A DNA stretch of 64,000 nt, from positions 992,001-1,056,000 of the forward strand of contig NZ_RCWZ01000003.1 in assembly GCF_003675385.1 (NCBI RefSeq), given 5' to 3'. Under the pieces are notes generated by a model that was not told the DNA's origin, made no database searches, and saw only the letters and a list, made by a program, of their open reading frames with translations. Shown here in pieces: positions 16,594 to 24,727 of this stretch. The position numbers and the translations under genes were made by a program. The stretch comes from Mucilaginibacter kameinonensis. GTDB lineage: Bacteria; Bacteroidota; Bacteroidia; Sphingobacteriales; Sphingobacteriaceae. Position 1 is the first letter of the stretch. Each line of letters begins with the position of its first letter.

Positions 16594-18267
16594 ATGGAAA
16601 ATAAACCCATAGCCCGCACGCTTCGTTTACTCTCGCAACTCATGGAACTCCATGAGGTTAATCCGTTCAAGATCAAATCGGTAGCTAATGCAGCTTTTAA
16701 AGTTGACAAGCTGCCCTTCCCTATCGCCGGCAAAAAACTGGACGAACTGGAAAAGATTGATGGCATAGGCAAAAGCATAGCCGGCAAAGTAGCCGAACTA
16801 CTTGAAACCGGCACCATGACCGAACTACAGGACATGTTGGATAAAACGCCGGCCGGTGTGGTTGAAATGATGGGTATCAAAGGTATAGGCCCTAAAAAGG
16901 TGGCCATTATCTGGAAAGAGCTGGGAATTGAAAATACAGGCGAACTATTTTATGCCTGTAATGAAAACCGCCTGATTGAAGCGAAAGGCTTCGGCCTTAA
17001 AACGCAGGAAGAGATCCGTAAGGCCATCGAATTCAGGATGGCGAGCAATGGCAAATTCCTTTTTGCGCAGGTTGAAAAGGAAGCTAATGAGTTGATGGAT
17101 GAAGTAAAGGCCATTTTCCCTGATGCGCTGAAACATTTCGCAGGTGAATTCAGGCGTTTAAATGAGATCATTACCGAAATTGTGATTGTAGTTGGCAGTC
17201 TTAACCAGGATGTGGCTTACAACGCGTTGGTAAATTCTACTATCCTTTGCAACGTAACTCAGAATAAAAACCATATTCAGGGTGAGCTGCAAAATGGCTT
17301 GCTGGTTGATATTGTTTGTGTTGATAAAGCGGATTATTATTATGAACTGTTTGCTAATACCGGCACAGATGACCACGTACAGGCTGTTTTTGACAGGATC
17401 AACACACCGATAGAACAACCTGCGAGTGAAGAACTCATTTATACCAAAGCCGGTTTGGCCTGGATGCAGCCCGAATTGCGCGAAGGCACCCTGTTTATTG
17501 AAAAAGCCGAAAAGAACGAACTGCCAGTACTAATCAACTGGCATGATCTGAAAGGCACGCTCCACAACCACAGTACCTGGAGCGATGGAGTGAACACTAT
17601 TGAAGAAATGGCGCTTTACTGCCGGGATACCCTGAAACTGGAATACCTGGGTATGTGCGATCACAGCAAAAGCGCGTTTTATGCAAAAGGATTAAGCATT
17701 GAACGGGTACTGCAGCAACATGACGAAATTGATGCCCTAAATAAAAAGATCGACGGCTTTCATATTTTTAAAGGTATTGAGTCGGACATTTTGTATGATG
17801 GTTCGCTTGATTATCCTGATGAGATCCTGCAAAAATTTGATTTCATTGTAGCCTCTGTGCACTCAATCCTTAAAATGGACGAGGAAAAGGCCACGTCAAG
17901 GCTGATCACCGCAATCGAGAATCCGTATACGACCATATTGGGGCACCCTACCGGCAGGCTTTTGTTAAGTCGTGGCGGTTATCCTATCAATTATAAAAAA
18001 GTGATAGATGCATGTGCCGCTAACAATGTGGTTATTGAGATCAATGCCAATCCGCTGCGTCTTGACCTCGACTGGCGCTGGCACCAATATGCTTTAGATA
18101 AAGGTGTTATGCTTTCCATAAATCCTGATGCCCACCGTATTGAAGGTTTTACGGATATGCATTACGGCATCCTTGCAGCGCGTAAAGGCGGCTTATACAG
18201 AGAAATGTGCATGAATGCTATGTCGCTGGATGAGATTACCAAGGCTTTTGCAGCTAAAAGAGGTTAG
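16594..18267 (+). CDS. polX: Family X DNA polymerase with PHP domain (PolX)
   Basis: Bacterial PolX fills short gaps in DNA repair and trims 3' ends through its PHP domain. I chose the ATG at 16594 (557 residues, MENKPIARTLRLLSQ); the extended frame to 16567 starts at a TTG. Residues 1-150 carry helix-hairpin-helix motifs (IDGIGKSIAGK, IKGIGPKK). The polymerase core is weakly marked. The C-terminal PHP domain is intact: LHNHSTWSDG, MCDHSK, GIESDI, ASVHS, GHPTGR and NPDAH supply the metal ligands. It ends close to rfaE1 with a low-complexity spacer. Confidence 0.93.
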   Translation: MENKPIARTLRLLSQLMELHEVNPFKIKSVANAAFKVDKLPFPIAGKKLDELEKIDGIGKSIAGKVAELLETGTMTELQDMLDKTPAGVVEMMGIKGIGPKKVAIIWKELGIENTGELFYACNENRLIEAKGFGLKTQEEIRKAIEFRMASNGKFLFAQVEKEANELMDEVKAIFPDALKHFAGEFRRLNEIITEIVIVVGSLNQDVAYNALVNSTILCNVTQNKNHIQGELQNGLLVDIVCVDKADYYYELFANTGTDDHVQAVFDRINTPIEQPASEELIYTKAGLAWMQPELREGTLFIEKAEKNELPVLINWHDLKGTLHNHSTWSDGVNTIEEMALYCRDTLKLEYLGMCDHSKSAFYAKGLSIERVLQQHDEIDALNKKIDGFHIFKGIESDILYDGSLDYPDEILQKFDFIVASVHSILKMDEEKATSRLITAIENPYTTILGHPTGRLLLSRGGYPINYKKVIDACAANNVVIEINANPLRLDLDWRWHQYALDKGVMLSINPDAHRIEGFTDMHYGILAARKGGLYREMCMNAMSLDEITKAFAAKRG

Positions 18268-18308
18268 TGATTAGAGATTGGAGATTAGTTTTTTGGGATT
18301 TTCCCGAT

Positions 18309-18353
18309 AAAACAATGACCTAATGACGCAATGAAATAATGACTAAAAATTAA
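18309..18353. repeat. Low-complexity linker with AATGAC units before rfaE1
   Basis: Short overlapping units (AATGACCTAATGAC, then CAATGA, AATAATGAC) fill the space before the rfaE1 start codon. Similar units occur near thyA and folA at 36520-36548, 37462-37481, 37891-37910 and 37939-37954. Confidence 0.6.
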
Positions 18354-19349
18354 ATGAACCACCTAAAAGATAAAGTACAATCCATACAGGCAGCTGCACA
18401 CAAACCGGCAATACTGGTTATTGGCGACCTTATGGTTGATCATTATATATGGGGCAATGCTACCCGCCTTTCGCCCGAGGCACCTGTACCTATTGTAAAC
18501 GTAAAAAACGAAACCACTACATTGGGTGGTGCCGGCAACGTGGTTCAAAACCTGGTATCATTAGGGGCTAAGGTTATTGTTGCAGGGGTAATTGGCAATG
18601 ATCAGGCAGCAGGCGAATTAATCAAGATCCTTACGGATGAAGGTGTTGAAACGGACACCATTATAAAGGATAACGACAGGCCAACCACAGTTAAAACCCG
18701 TGTTGTTGTCGGCAGCCATCAACTGGTACGGGTTGACCGTGAAGTTACCGACGAAGTATCGGAACCGATTGCCAATGAGCTCATCAGCAAATTAAACAGC
18801 CATATTGATGGTGCTGATATGGTTCTTTTATCTGATTATAACAAAGGCTTGTTTTCGCCGTTTTTAACGCAAGGCATTATAAAGGCCGCGAATGCTAAAG
18901 GCAAAAAAGTGATCATCGACCCTAAAGGGCTTAATTACGAAAAATATAAAGGTGCTTTTATCATCAAACCTAACCGCAAGGAACTGTCTGAAGCCGCTAA
19001 AACCGAGAAGATCAACTCGATTGAAAGTCTACAGCAAGCCGGGAAGGTTATTTTTGAGCAAACGGGTACGCAATACATTGTAGTTACTTTGTCTGAAGAG
19101 GGCATGGTAATACTAAGCGAGCAGGACCATACAAGCTTACCGGTAAAAGCAACCGAAGTTTTTGATGTAACCGGTGCCGGCGATACCGTATTAGCAACTA
19201 TGGCTTACTTTATGGCGGGTGGTTTAAGCATTGAGGATTCGTGCGAGCTGGCCAACCATGCCGCCGCCATAGTGATCCGCAGGGTGGGCAGCGCCACAAC
19301 TACTGTAGATGAGATAGTTGAAGATATATTGAAGTCGGCAGCTAATTGA
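18354..19349 (+). CDS. rfaE1: D-glycero-beta-D-manno-heptose-7-phosphate kinase
   Basis: This PfkB-family kinase makes heptose-1,7-bisphosphate on the ADP-heptose pathway for lipopolysaccharide. The 331-residue protein has GDLMVDHYIWG near the start, TLGGAGNV for the substrate, and DVTGAGDT at 271-278 with the catalytic base Asp277. It corresponds to the N-terminal half of E. coli HldE. The second half is encoded separately as rfaE2, with gmhA between them. Confidence 0.94.
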   Translation: MNHLKDKVQSIQAAAHKPAILVIGDLMVDHYIWGNATRLSPEAPVPIVNVKNETTTLGGAGNVVQNLVSLGAKVIVAGVIGNDQAAGELIKILTDEGVETDTIIKDNDRPTTVKTRVVVGSHQLVRVDREVTDEVSEPIANELISKLNSHIDGADMVLLSDYNKGLFSPFLTQGIIKAANAKGKKVIIDPKGLNYEKYKGAFIIKPNRKELSEAAKTEKINSIESLQQAGKVIFEQTGTQYIVVTLSEEGMVILSEQDHTSLPVKATEVFDVTGAGDTVLATMAYFMAGGLSIEDSCELANHAAAIVIRRVGSATTTVDEIVEDILKSAAN

Positions 19350-19430
19350 GGTTAAAGGCGAAAGATAAATTGAGGCAAAACGAGAAAGGTCAAAGGCGAA
19401 AGACTAAAGGACGCGTGCCTCAAGACTGGA

Positions 19431-19462
19431 CAAATGAACCAGTGAACAAATGAACCAGTGAA
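19431..19462. repeat. Tandem 16-base repeat before gmhA
   Basis: The unit CAAATGAACCAGTGAA occurs twice head to tail (19431-19446 and 19447-19462), followed by a partial CGAACGAATGAAC. It creates several GTG and ATG codons in a row just before the gmhA start. Confidence 0.85.
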
Positions 19463-19469
19463 CGAACGA

Positions 19470-20039
19470 ATGAACAAAATTCAAATATTAAACGAACTTA
19501 AAGATCACCAGGATACCCTGCAAAAGGTAATTGATACCCTTAGCGGCGATATTGAAGCAGCCTGTGAAATGATCACCTCAACTATAAAAAGCGGCAACAA
19601 GGTATTATTAGCAGGTAACGGCGGGAGTGCTGCAGATGCCCAGCATATTGCGGCGGAGCTTAGCGGTCGTTTTGTAAAAGACCGTAAACCTTTGCCAGGT
19701 ATTGCTTTAACGGTAGATACTTCGGCACTTACATCGATAGCTAATGATTATGGTTATGAACACGTGTTTTCGCGTCAGGTAGAGGCATTTGGCAGGCCGG
19801 GCGATTTATTCATCGGTATTTCAACCAGTGGTAACAGTCCGGGGATATTGGCGGCGTTTGAATCGGCTAAAAAACTGGAGCTTAAAACCTTAGGCCTTTC
19901 GGGTAGGGATGGTGGTAAAATGAATGGCCTTTGCCAATTGAATGTTATTGTGCCATCAAACATCACCGCGCGCATCCAGGAAATGCATATCCTCATCGGG
20001 CATATCCTGTGTACTGCCGTGGATAATCTTTTTGAATAG
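19470..20039 (+). CDS. gmhA: D-sedoheptulose 7-phosphate isomerase
   Basis: GmhA converts sedoheptulose 7-phosphate to heptose 7-phosphate, the first step of ADP-heptose synthesis. The protein is about 189 residues from the ATG at 19470; a GTG at 19458 in the repeat would add four residues. The SIS fold is marked by LLAGNGGSAADAQHIAAELSG, the FVKDRKPLPGIALT loop and GISTSGNSPG. It stands between rfaE1 and rfaE2. Confidence 0.94.
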   Translation: MNKIQILNELKDHQDTLQKVIDTLSGDIEAACEMITSTIKSGNKVLLAGNGGSAADAQHIAAELSGRFVKDRKPLPGIALTVDTSALTSIANDYGYEHVFSRQVEAFGRPGDLFIGISTSGNSPGILAAFESAKKLELKTLGLSGRDGGKMNGLCQLNVIVPSNITARIQEMHILIGHILCTAVDNLFE

Positions 20040-20047
20040 CAATAGGT

Positions 20048-20111
20048 GGAGGCGCGTCACATGCGTCTTTATATCTTTGATCATTAAAAAAAGACGCATG
20101 TGATGCGTCTC
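20048..20111. repeat. Long inverted repeat between gmhA and rfaE2
   Basis: GAGGCGCGTCACATGCGTCT at 20049-20068 and its near-perfect inverse at 20090-20111 pair at 20 of 22 positions around a 19-base loop. It is a palindrome of the dispersed type and may shape transcript ends inside the operon. Confidence 0.75.
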
Positions 20112-20125
20112 TACAGGAAAACTAA

Positions 20126-20629
20126 ATGAGAACCGGTTTCGAAAAAACACTTCTTGATAAAATAACAGATCAACCATCGTTGCAGGCGCAAATCAAAAAC
20201 TGGCAAGCTGAAGGTAAAAAAGTAGTGTTTACTAATGGCGTGTTTGACCTGTTGCACATTGGGCACCTCACCTACCTGGCCAAAGCCGCCGAACTTGGCG
20301 ATAAGCTGGTGATTGGTCTCAATGCCGATAGCTCGGTAAGGCGTATAAAAGGCCCAACCCGGCCGGTGAACGATCAAAATAGCCGTGCCGCATTATTGGC
20401 AGCCCTATTTTTTGTGGATGCCATTGTTGTTTTTGAAGAAGATACACCGCTTAACCTGATCAGTTCGCTCCTGCCGGATATCCTGGTAAAAGGCGCGGAT
20501 TACGCGGTTGAGAACATTGTAGGCGCCAAAGAAGTGATAGCCAACGGAGGCGAGGTTAAAACCATTAATTTTGTTGAGGGATATTCATCTACCTCGATAA
20601 TCGAAAAAATCAGGAACCAGATTTCCTGA
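20126..20629 (+). CDS. rfaE2: D-glycero-beta-D-manno-heptose 1-phosphate adenylyltransferase
   Basis: This nucleotidyltransferase joins AMP to heptose 1-phosphate, giving ADP-heptose. The 167-residue protein has TNGVFDLLHIGHLTYL with the HxGH motif, GLNADSSVRRIKG, and EGYSSTSIIEKIR near the C-terminus, matching the C-terminal half of HldE. The phosphatase between the kinase and this enzyme (GmhB) is not in the window. It is followed by a GT9 gene with a 14-base gap. Confidence 0.94.
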   Translation: MRTGFEKTLLDKITDQPSLQAQIKNWQAEGKKVVFTNGVFDLLHIGHLTYLAKAAELGDKLVIGLNADSSVRRIKGPTRPVNDQNSRAALLAALFFVDAIVVFEEDTPLNLISSLLPDILVKGADYAVENIVGAKEVIANGGEVKTINFVEGYSSTSIIEKIRNQIS

Positions 20630-20643
20630 GCGCACATAACAAC

Positions 20644-21609
20644 ATGAAGATATTGGTGATCCGCTTTAGTTCGATGGGTGATATAATTTATACCACACCT
20701 GTTGTACGCTGCCTTAAAAAGCAGGTTCCCAATGCCGAGGTCCACTTTTTAACAAAACCAGCCTTCAAATATATTTACGATAATAATCCTTACGTTGATA
20801 AATTGCTGTTACTAAAACCTTCCTTAACAGATACGATCAACGAGATAAAAGCCGAAAAGTACGATCAGATCATCGATCTGCATAACAACCTCCGTACAAG
20901 CATAATTAAACTGCGTACGGGGATTAAGGCATCAACCTATAAAAAACAACCTATCCTCAAATGGCTGAGTTTAAAGCTGAAACGCAACCTGGTAAGCAAG
21001 GATCATTTGGTTGACAGGTATTTAAAAGCTGTTAAATTCTTAGGCGTAGTTAATGATGATAATCCTATCGACTACTATATCAAAGCCGAGCATGATATAA
21101 CCAAACTACTTCCTACAAGTCATCAAAACGGTTACGTCGCGTTTGTAATTGGCGCCACGCATTTCACTAAGCGTATGCCTAATTACAAGATCATCAGCAT
21201 TTGTAAACAGCTTCAATTGCCGGTTTTATTATTGGGTGGCAATGATGTAAAGGCCAATGGCGATGAAATTGCCGCTGCCATAGGCACTTCTGTTTATAAT
21301 GCGTGTGGCATTACCACTCTTGACGAATCCGTATTCCTGGTATCAAAGGCCAAAAATGTAATAGGTTTTGATACCGGTCTTACCCACATCGCCGAAGCTT
21401 TTAACGTGCCGATCGCCTCGGTTTGGGGCGGCACCACGCCCGATCTGCTGGGTGTTTGGCCGTATAAAGTAAAAGAAGTGCTGGTTGCAGGCGTTGATCT
21501 TTCCTGTCGCCCCTGTTCTAAATTCGGCCTTGAGAAATGCCCGCTTGGGCACTTTAAGTGTATGAACGATATGCCTGAGACAGATATTGTAAATTTCTCC
21601 AATCGATAG
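20644..21609 (+). CDS. Glycosyltransferase family 9 (heptosyltransferase-like)
   Basis: The 321-residue protein begins MKILVIRFSSMGDIIYTTPV, the hallmark of ADP-heptose:LPS heptosyltransferases. Further motifs are FVIGATHFTKR, VIGFDTGLTHIAEA and ASVWGGTTPD. It probably adds heptose to the lipopolysaccharide core on the cytoplasmic face of the membrane. It is the last gene of the ADP-heptose group, so supply and use of the sugar are linked. The exact acceptor is unknown, and I do not assign WaaC or WaaF. Confidence 0.9.
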   Translation: MKILVIRFSSMGDIIYTTPVVRCLKKQVPNAEVHFLTKPAFKYIYDNNPYVDKLLLLKPSLTDTINEIKAEKYDQIIDLHNNLRTSIIKLRTGIKASTYKKQPILKWLSLKLKRNLVSKDHLVDRYLKAVKFLGVVNDDNPIDYYIKAEHDITKLLPTSHQNGYVAFVIGATHFTKRMPNYKIISICKQLQLPVLLLGGNDVKANGDEIAAAIGTSVYNACGITTLDESVFLVSKAKNVIGFDTGLTHIAEAFNVPIASVWGGTTPDLLGVWPYKVKEVLVAGVDLSCRPCSKFGLEKCPLGHFKCMNDMPETDIVNFSNR

Positions 21610-21682
21610 CATCGTACCGTAAAACATTGCGTAAGTAATACTTACAAGCACACTACTGTTAATATTCCACAAAAAATACCAG

Positions 21683-21717
21683 ATACACTTTATACTAAGT
21701 GTATTTGTGTAGCTTTG
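21683..21717 (+). promoter_or_regulatory. Promoter of the outer-membrane barrel gene with an operator-like dyad
   Basis: TAGCTTTG at 21710-21717 fits TAnnTTTG and lies 25 bases before the ATG. Just upstream, ATACACTT (21683-21690) and AAGTGTAT (21697-21704) form a perfect 8-bp inverted repeat with a 6-base spacer, at the place where a repressor would block the promoter. Confidence 0.5.
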
Positions 21718-21742
21718 TGAATTAACTTAAAATCCTTACACC

Positions 21743-22363
21743 ATGAAAAAAACCTTACTAAGCCTGTGCCTTTTAATGGCATCTTTTGCCGCGTTTGCTC
21801 AATTACCAACCTTTGGTGTTAAAGGTGGCGTAAACTTCGCTACTTTACATGCAACAGTTGATGGATTTAGTGGCTCCGGCAATTCCGGCAGCTTAACCTC
21901 ATTCAATGTAGGCGCTTTTGTCGACTTTAAATTTGGCAACTTATCATTGCAACCGGCCCTAAACTTTACCGGTAAAGGCGGTTCGTCAAGCTTCGCTGTC
22001 GATGATGAAGCAAGCTCAAACAGCAAAGTAAAACTTTACTATTTACAAGTACCTGTAAACGTTGTTTATCATGTTCCTGCCGTTGTTGGCGACTTTTATT
22101 TTGGCGCCGGCCCGTACCTTGGCATGGGTATTTCAGGAAAAGCAAAAGATGACAGCGGCAACTCTGAAGACATTAAATTTGGCAGCAGCCAGGATCAGAT
22201 CAAAAGAACCGATGCCGGTTTAGACGCTATTGTTGGCTTTAAATTTAAAACCGGATTTCTTATCAATGCCAATTATGACTGGGGATTAACCAATATTACC
22301 AATGTTAATGGTATTAAACTTACAAACCGCGTTTTCGGCGTTTCAGTTGGTTACGCGTTCTAA
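21743..22363 (+). CDS. Outer-membrane beta-barrel protein
   Basis: The 206-residue protein opens with a signal peptide (MKKTLLSLCLLMASFAAFAQ). The mature chain alternates polar and hydrophobic residues in strands (TFGVKGGVNFATL, FNVGAFVDFKFGN, LYYLQVPVNVVYHV, YFGAGPYLGMGISG) and ends with an aromatic strand, VFGVSVGYAF. This is the porin-family barrel of about eight strands common in Bacteroidetes. Its role is unknown. It has its own promoter and a strong terminator. Confidence 0.88.
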   Translation: MKKTLLSLCLLMASFAAFAQLPTFGVKGGVNFATLHATVDGFSGSGNSGSLTSFNVGAFVDFKFGNLSLQPALNFTGKGGSSSFAVDDEASSNSKVKLYYLQVPVNVVYHVPAVVGDFYFGAGPYLGMGISGKAKDDSGNSEDIKFGSSQDQIKRTDAGLDAIVGFKFKTGFLINANYDWGLTNITNVNGIKLTNRVFGVSVGYAF

Positions 22364-22403
22364 TTAAAACAGGGAAAAAAGGGGCTTTTTGTCCATCTCT
22401 TTT

Positions 22404-22434
22404 AAAAAGGAGAAGCGAAAGCTTCTCCTTTTTT
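22404..22434 (+). terminator. Terminator after the barrel gene
   Basis: AAAAAGGAGAAGC (22404-22416) pairs with GCTTCTCCTTTTT around a GAAA tetraloop, followed by a T tract. Confidence 0.85.
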
Positions 22435-22524
22435 ATTTAGTATTATTGAAACCTATTGAAAAACTTTCACGTTATATTTACAACACCTTAATATTATAAA
22501 CCCATCGCTAACCCGTTTAAAATC

Positions 22525-23001
22525 ATGAAAAAGTTATTATTAATACGCCACGCAAAAGCTACCCATGAAAGCGGTTATATTGATTTTGACAGACCTTTGA
22601 AACAATCGGGTATGCAGGATGCGGTTTTAATGGCTACCCTTTTAAAAGGGCAGTTACAGATCCCCGAATTTATAATAACCAGTCCGGCGCTGCGTACTAA
22701 AACCACCGCCGAGATCTTTGCCAACCATTTTAAATTACCGGCACCCGGCGAGGATAAAAAGATTTACGAAGCCAGCGAAAATACCTGGGTTAAAGTAATT
22801 AACAGCCTTCCGGATGAGTATGATTTTATAGGTGTAGTGGGCCATAATCCCGGTATTAGCCAGATATTATATTACCTTACCAGCCAGTTAAAGGAAATGC
22901 CTACTTGCGCCGTGGCCATCATCGCTTTTGAAAACGATACATGGCAATCCATCAGCGAAGAGGACGGAAAACTGATCCATTTTGATTCGCCCAAAGGGTA
23001 G
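22525..23001 (+). CDS. SixA-like histidine phosphatase family protein
   Basis: The 158-residue protein begins KKLLLIRHAKATHESG, with the RH catalytic motif of the histidine phosphatase superfamily, and carries ITSPALRTKTTAEIF and GVVGHNPGIS, which supply the second His. The small size fits SixA-type enzymes that remove phosphate from Hpt domains; an Hpt protein is encoded 10 kb away, but a link is only a guess. The gene has its own space on both sides. Confidence 0.9.
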   Translation: MKKLLLIRHAKATHESGYIDFDRPLKQSGMQDAVLMATLLKGQLQIPEFIITSPALRTKTTAEIFANHFKLPAPGEDKKIYEASENTWVKVINSLPDEYDFIGVVGHNPGISQILYYLTSQLKEMPTCAVAIIAFENDTWQSISEEDGKLIHFDSPKG

Positions 23002-23007
23002 ATTTAA

Positions 23008-23097
23008 GTCTGGAGTCTTAAATTCTGTGTCTGGAGTCTGAATTTCCACTTAGAACTATCAACTTAAGGCTTTCGACTTAAGACTTAGAACTTAAGA
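23008..23097. repeat. Low-complexity linker between the SixA-like gene and dprA
   Basis: TCTGGAGTCT occurs twice, then GACTTAAGACTTAGAACTTAAG builds on ACTTA(A/G) units. It fills the gap between two convergent genes without a coding frame. Confidence 0.6.
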
Positions 23098-24195
23098 TTA
23101 ATTCACCTTATAAGTCTTTCCCGGCAATGAGCTGATATAGCCTTGCATTTCCATGGTAAGCAGTGTCATAGCCAGTTGGCTCATTGGCATATTGGCCTTT
23201 AAGGTAAGATCATCTATCGCAATTGGAGCGTTATTTTGCCGTAATATGTCCATGATCAGCCGTTCATCGTCCGACAGATCAAAGGGCAGCATAAATTGCT
23301 CAACCGGCTTACTTACGTCATTTTTTTCCCAGCCCAGGCTAAAAGCCAGGTCGGCAGTGCAGGTTAGCAGGCTTGCTTTGTTATTGCGGATCAGAAAGTT
23401 ACACCCTTCAGAAAATTCATCGCCCAACCTGCCCGGAAAAGCAAATACATCCCGGTTATAGGAATTGGCTATTTCGGCAGTAATAAGTGCCCCGCCTTTT
23501 ATACTGGCTTCAATTACCACCGTCGCGTCAGCAATACCGGCAACTATGCGGTTTCGCTGCGGGAAGTTTTCCCTGTCGGGATTAGTTCCGGATGGATATT
23601 CTGAAAGCAAGCCGCCGTTTTGGAGCATTTTATCGGCAGTAGCCCGGTTTTGAGCAGGATAAAGCTTGTCGAGCCCGTGACCAAGCACGCCAACGGTTGG
23701 CAGGTTTATCTTTACACACTCTTTATGAGCTGCAACGTCGATACCGTGCGCCAGTCCGCTTACAATTAATATGTTGTATTGCTGTAGTTCTTCTATCAAT
23801 TGATGGCATAGCTGCTTGCCATACTCGGTAGCGTTACGGGTGCCAACTATGCTGACGATATGAGGCGGATTAAGGTCCATTTTCCCTTTCGCGTAAAGCA
23901 GCACAGGCGAATCGTGACAATTTTTTAGGCGTTTCGGGTATCGGGCATCCGTATAAAAGATAACATCAATCCCATTTTCATCAACAAATTTCAGTTCCTT
24001 TTCGGCTTGTTTTAAGGCACCATCAAAATCCCATTTCACGGCACGCTTCTCTCCTATTCCAGGGATCCTGATCATTTTTTCGGGCGACGTCCTGAATACC
24101 TCTTCTTCATTACCAAGGTATGCTATCAGGGACTTAGCCGCTACCGGGCCGAGATTTTTAACAAAAGATAAGGCAACTTTATGGAGTAATGACAT
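23098..24195 (-). CDS. dprA: DNA-processing protein DprA
   Basis: DprA binds incoming single-stranded DNA and loads RecA in natural transformation. I chose the ATG at 24195 (365 residues, MSLLHKVALSFVKNLGP). An N-terminal helix-hairpin-helix segment (IPGIGEKRAVKW) precedes the Rossmann domain with VSIVGTRNATEYGK, VSGLAHGIDVAAH, PSGTNPDRENFPQRNRIVAG and ASIKGGALITAEIA, and a C-terminal winged-helix domain (about 300-365). No other competence gene is in the window, apart from the ComJ-like protein. Confidence 0.95.
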   Translation of the reverse strand: MSLLHKVALSFVKNLGPVAAKSLIAYLGNEEEVFRTSPEKMIRIPGIGEKRAVKWDFDGALKQAEKELKFVDENGIDVIFYTDARYPKRLKNCHDSPVLLYAKGKMDLNPPHIVSIVGTRNATEYGKQLCHQLIEELQQYNILIVSGLAHGIDVAAHKECVKINLPTVGVLGHGLDKLYPAQNRATADKMLQNGGLLSEYPSGTNPDRENFPQRNRIVAGIADATVVIEASIKGGALITAEIANSYNRDVFAFPGRLGDEFSEGCNFLIRNNKASLLTCTADLAFSLGWEKNDVSKPVEQFMLPFDLSDDERLIMDILRQNNAPIAIDDLTLKANMPMSQLAMTLLTMEMQGYISSLPGKTYKVN

Positions 24196-24283
24196 TGGGT
24201 TTAGATGCGCTGATGATAGATTACAGCCGCGCAAATTATAAATATTCGGCCGATTATCAAGCGGAAAAATCCATTGACAAATA

Positions 24284-24349
24284 AAACTACAAAAATAGTT
24301 TTCAAACTATAAAAATAGTTTTACCTTTATCTAACTATAAAAATAGTTT
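24284..24349 (+). promoter_or_regulatory. Three BlaI-type operators before the blaI/M56 operon
   Basis: Three palindromes with the form AAACTA-N6-TAGTTT lie at 24284-24301, 24304-24321 and 24332-24349 (the third begins TAACTA). The last one ends 3 bases before the regulator start codon. The arrangement is typical of autoregulated BlaI/MecI-like repressors, each dimer binding one palindrome. No clear TAnnTTTG element was found. Confidence 0.75.
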
Positions 24350-24352
24350 GCT

Positions 24353-24727
24353 ATGCATATTAAAGAATTAACCAAAGCCGAAGAACAGGTGATGCAAATA
24401 CTTTGGCAACTGAAGGAAGCCATTGTTAAAGACATTATTGAGGAAATGCCGGAGCCTAAGCCAGCTTACAACACGGTATCAACAGTAGTAAGGGTACTGG
24501 AGGGCAAGGGCTTTATTGACCACAAGGCCTACGGAAACTCGCATGTTTACTTCCCTTTAATCAGCGATGCTGACTACAAAAAGTTCACTTTTGATAAGAT
24601 GATGAATAACTATTTCAGCAATTCGTATCAAAGCCTGGTATCATTCATTGTTGACGAAAAGAAGATCAGCGTAAAGGAACTGGACGAGTTAACTTCATTA
24701 ATTGATAAACTTAAAAACGAAAAATAA
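24353..24727 (+). CDS. BlaI/MecI/CopY family transcriptional repressor
   Basis: The 124-residue protein begins MHIKELTKAEEQVMQILWQ, the winged-helix signature of BlaI. The recognition region PAYNTVSTVVRVLEGKGFI and a C-terminal dimerisation helix follow. In BlaR/BlaI systems, the repressor is cut or released after the M56 membrane protein senses a signal. The stop codon overlaps the start of the M56 gene (TAATG), so the two are translated together. The signal here is unknown; in Bacteroidetes such pairs are not limited to beta-lactam resistance. Confidence 0.93.
   Translation: MHIKELTKAEEQVMQILWQLKEAIVKDIIEEMPEPKPAYNTVSTVVRVLEGKGFIDHKAYGNSHVYFPLISDADYKKFTFDKMMNNYFSNSYQSLVSFIVDEKKISVKELDELTSLIDKLKNEK

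Noticed and set aside
21743..22363. A toxin or phage protein in the barrel gene region
   Set aside because: The signal peptide, alternating strands and aromatic C-terminal strand show an outer-membrane barrel.
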